From Cyclobacteriaceae bacterium (GTDB taxonomy: Bacteria; Bacteroidota; Bacteroidia; Cytophagales; Cyclobacteriaceae): a stretch of DNA of 15,127 nt. The notes under the pieces are model-generated. The model saw only the letters and a list, made by a program, of their open reading frames with translations. It did not search any database and had not been told where the DNA came from. Below are positions 13,925-15,127 of this stretch, in pieces. The DNA lies in the NCBI GenBank assembly GCA_021648745.1, contig JAKISE010000081.1, positions 1-15,127 of the forward strand. Direction: 5' to 3'. Position 1 is the first letter of the stretch. Every line of letters begins with the position of its first letter. A program made the translations under genes and the position numbers.

Positions 13925-14689
13925 ATGAATAGAAAAATAGCCATAGTAACAGGAGTAAGCCGATTAAAAGGAATTGGACGTGAAATATGTTGTGAATTGG
14001 CAAAAATAGATTTTGATATTTTCTTCACTTATTGGACAGAATATGATCAGCAAATGCCTTGGAAAGCAAATAAAAATGAACCCATATTAATCCACGAAGA
14101 AATTAGAGAATTGGGTGTAAAATGTGAAAAATTAGAATTAGACCTATCAAAAAAAAATGCAATCGAAATTTTATTTAGTGAAGTGAAAAATCGGTTAGGG
14201 TTTCCATTGGTTTTGGTAAATAATGCAGCTTATAGTACCCAAACAACGATTGACAGTTTAACAGCGAGTGAATTAAATAAACATTATGAAATCAATTTAA
14301 AGGCAACAACTTTATTGACTATTGAATTTGTTAAGCAATTTAATTTTAGCAAAAATGGTAGAATTATAAATTTATCATCAGGGCAGTCACTTGGTCAAAT
14401 GTCAAATGAAATAGCGTATGCAATTACGAAAGGAGGGATAGAAACGTTGACTTGTACTTTATCCCAAGAAATAGCATCAAAAGGAATTACAATTAATTCG
14501 GTTAACCCAGGCCCGAATGACACAGGTTGGATGGATAAAAAAATGAAAAGAGAATTATTAAACCAATTTCCAATGGGTAGAATTGGAACTCCAAAAGATA
14601 CAGCGAAATTAATTGGATTTTTAGCAAGTGAAGATGCTGAATGGATTACAGGACAAATCATTCATTCAGAAGGAGGGTTTAAAAGATAA
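13925..14689 (+). CDS. Short-chain dehydrogenase/reductase (SDR), FabG-like
   Basis: A 254-residue cytosolic Rossmann-fold oxidoreductase using NAD(P)H. The glycine-rich loop is TGVSRLKGIG at 9-18, two residues longer than the classical TGxxxGxG. Next come NNAAYS at 99-104 (the NAG-like motif), Asn124, Ser152 in NLSSGQS, and the catalytic YAITK with Tyr165 and Lys169, then the PGPNDTGW loop at 195-202 and a family C-terminus ending ITGQIIHSEGGFKR. All four catalytic positions are intact. From memory, this subfamily with the long loop and 'FFTYW' strand (33-37) is common in Bacillus and relatives, but I cannot check this. The gene stands alone, 82 bp after the small membrane protein, and has an unusual Shine-Dalgarno-like AGGA at 13912-13915. 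Sampled GC is lower (25% at 14101-14160) than in the receptor gene (47% at 13201-13260), though other genes here are equally AT-rich. Substrate unknown. Confidence 0.9.
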   Translation: MNRKIAIVTGVSRLKGIGREICCELAKIDFDIFFTYWTEYDQQMPWKANKNEPILIHEEIRELGVKCEKLELDLSKKNAIEILFSEVKNRLGFPLVLVNNAAYSTQTTIDSLTASELNKHYEINLKATTLLTIEFVKQFNFSKNGRIINLSSGQSLGQMSNEIAYAITKGGIETLTCTLSQEIASKGITINSVNPGPNDTGWMDKKMKRELLNQFPMGRIGTPKDTAKLIGFLASEDAEWITGQIIHSEGGFKR

Positions 14690-14755
14690 AAACGGTTGCC
14701 AGTATTCGGGTGTCATTTGTTAATCACTAAGTTCAATTCTGGTAACTAGCTTGTC

Positions 14756-14775
14756 ATCCTGATAATTATCAGGAT
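14756..14775. repeat. Perfect 20-bp palindrome
   Basis: ATCCTGATAATTATCAGGAT is its own reverse complement, with no spacer. It is followed within 15 bp by a GC-rich patch with a short hairpin (TGCC-CGA-GGCA, 14786-14796). It may be a dispersed repeat unit, an operator or a recombination site. Confidence 0.55.
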
Positions 14776-14830
14776 TAATTTGCCGTGCCCGAGGCAGGCT
14801 TGACTACGTGTTGCTCTGATTTGTACCATT

Positions 14831-14953
14831 GGCAACCTCGAAAGGGACCATCAAAATTTTACTAAAGTGAATGCTAAAGAGTTTATCAAACATTTATTAT
14901 CTATTGAGAATTATTCCTTCTCTCTTAAAGAAATCATTCAGTACATGACTTGA
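14831..14953 (+). pseudogene. Possible remnant coding stretch, 40 codons to a TGA
   Basis: From 14831 the plus strand reads without stop for 40 codons to TGA 14951-14953; the stretch opens GNLERDHQNFTKVNAKEFIK and ends SLKEIIQYMT. It is hydrophilic and helix-like, with no frameshift sign inside. The frame is bounded upstream by TGA at 14801-14803 and has no usable ATG start, only a GTG at the Val codon. It could be the 3' end of a truncated gene or transposase, or chance. I recognise no family. Confidence 0.2.
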
Positions 14954-15038
14954 CACTAGGACTTTTTCAACAAATTCTAATCCAAATTTTAAACCCGAAA
15001 TATGCAATAGAATTCGTAATGAGAAGACAAAATGCAAT

Positions 15039-15112
15039 AAATCAGAAGTTTATATTCGAAAAGCATAGCACCGCTATGGTTAAGAGGATAAACTTAGTAA
15101 AACGACTGATTT
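15039..15112. repeat. Nested imperfect inverted repeat (long hairpin)
   Basis: Three nested arm pairs share one centre: AAATCAG (15039-15045) with CTGATTT (15106-15112), AAGTTTAT (15046-15053) with ATAAACTT (15088-15095), and CATAGC (15064-15069) with GCTATG (15073-15078) around a 3-base loop. The unequal internal bulges fit an RNA-like or IS-end structure rather than a simple terminator. The window ends soon after. Confidence 0.45.
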
Positions 15113-15127
15113 GCAGCAGTTTGTATT

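Larger units (their letters stand above)
14690..15127. other. Gene-poor tail of the window
   Basis: I see no intact gene in these 438 bases. The stretch holds a perfect palindrome, a small GC-rich patch (14781-14799), an orphan coding-like stretch without a start codon, an 8-base direct repeat (ATGCAATA at 15002-15009 and 15032-15039) and a nested hairpin at the end. The mixture of short unrelated pieces is what decayed insertion-sequence or recombination-prone DNA looks like, but no transposase domain or terminal repeat is recognisable. Confidence 0.5.

Overview
The window looks like chromosomal DNA of a Bacteroidota bacterium, probably a marine Cytophagales-type gliding lineage. The support is AT-rich DNA, a type IX secretion (T9SS) outfit (a type B sorting-domain protein paired with PorP/SprF, and a type A-like sorted subtilase), a carboxypeptidase-regulatory/TonB-dependent receptor, few Shine-Dalgarno sequences, and several matches to the Bacteroidota -7 promoter element TAnnTTTG. 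The taxonomic placement is inference.

Layout. 1-1223 (minus): the 5' part of a cytosolic cyclophilin, cut by the window edge, and upstream of it a putative lipoprotein with a GH20 'domain 2' followed by a collapsed, active-site-less remnant of the catalytic barrel. 1303-2487 (plus): a secreted aspartyl protease with a PDZ domain, expressed divergently from a short spacer holding a perfect inverted repeat over its -7 element. 2479-6347 (minus): a likely transcription unit running from a 41-residue membrane microprotein (not in a standard ORF list) through a TRIC/UPF0126 channel protein and a large repeat-containing T9SS type B protein to its PorP/SprF partner. 6521-7573 (plus): an unknown 81-residue protein and peptidase E with an intact S120/D135/H157 triad. 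7593-8177 (minus): a TrpF-like barrel protein that has lost the catalytic Cys.

8254-13842 (plus): a compact run of a lipoprotein, a T9SS subtilase with a TTG start, ribulose-phosphate 3-epimerase, a GTG-started TonB-dependent receptor, and a small membrane protein. The first four overlap by 20, 4 and 1 bases, so cotranscription is very likely. 13925-14689 (plus): a short-chain dehydrogenase with an expanded glycine-rich loop. 14690-15127: no intact gene; it holds a perfect 20-bp palindrome, a 40-codon orphan coding-like stretch and a nested hairpin at the window end, which together suggest decayed mobile DNA.

How the genes work together: three genes serve or use the T9SS, and the receptor and lipoproteins point to cell-envelope and uptake work. 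I did not find a CRISPR array, tRNA, rRNA, phage module or defence system. The least explained items are the collapsed GH20 protein, the TrpF-like pseudoenzyme with a candidate operator at its promoter, the microprotein upstream of TRIC, and the overlapping lipoprotein-subtilase-Rpe-receptor unit.
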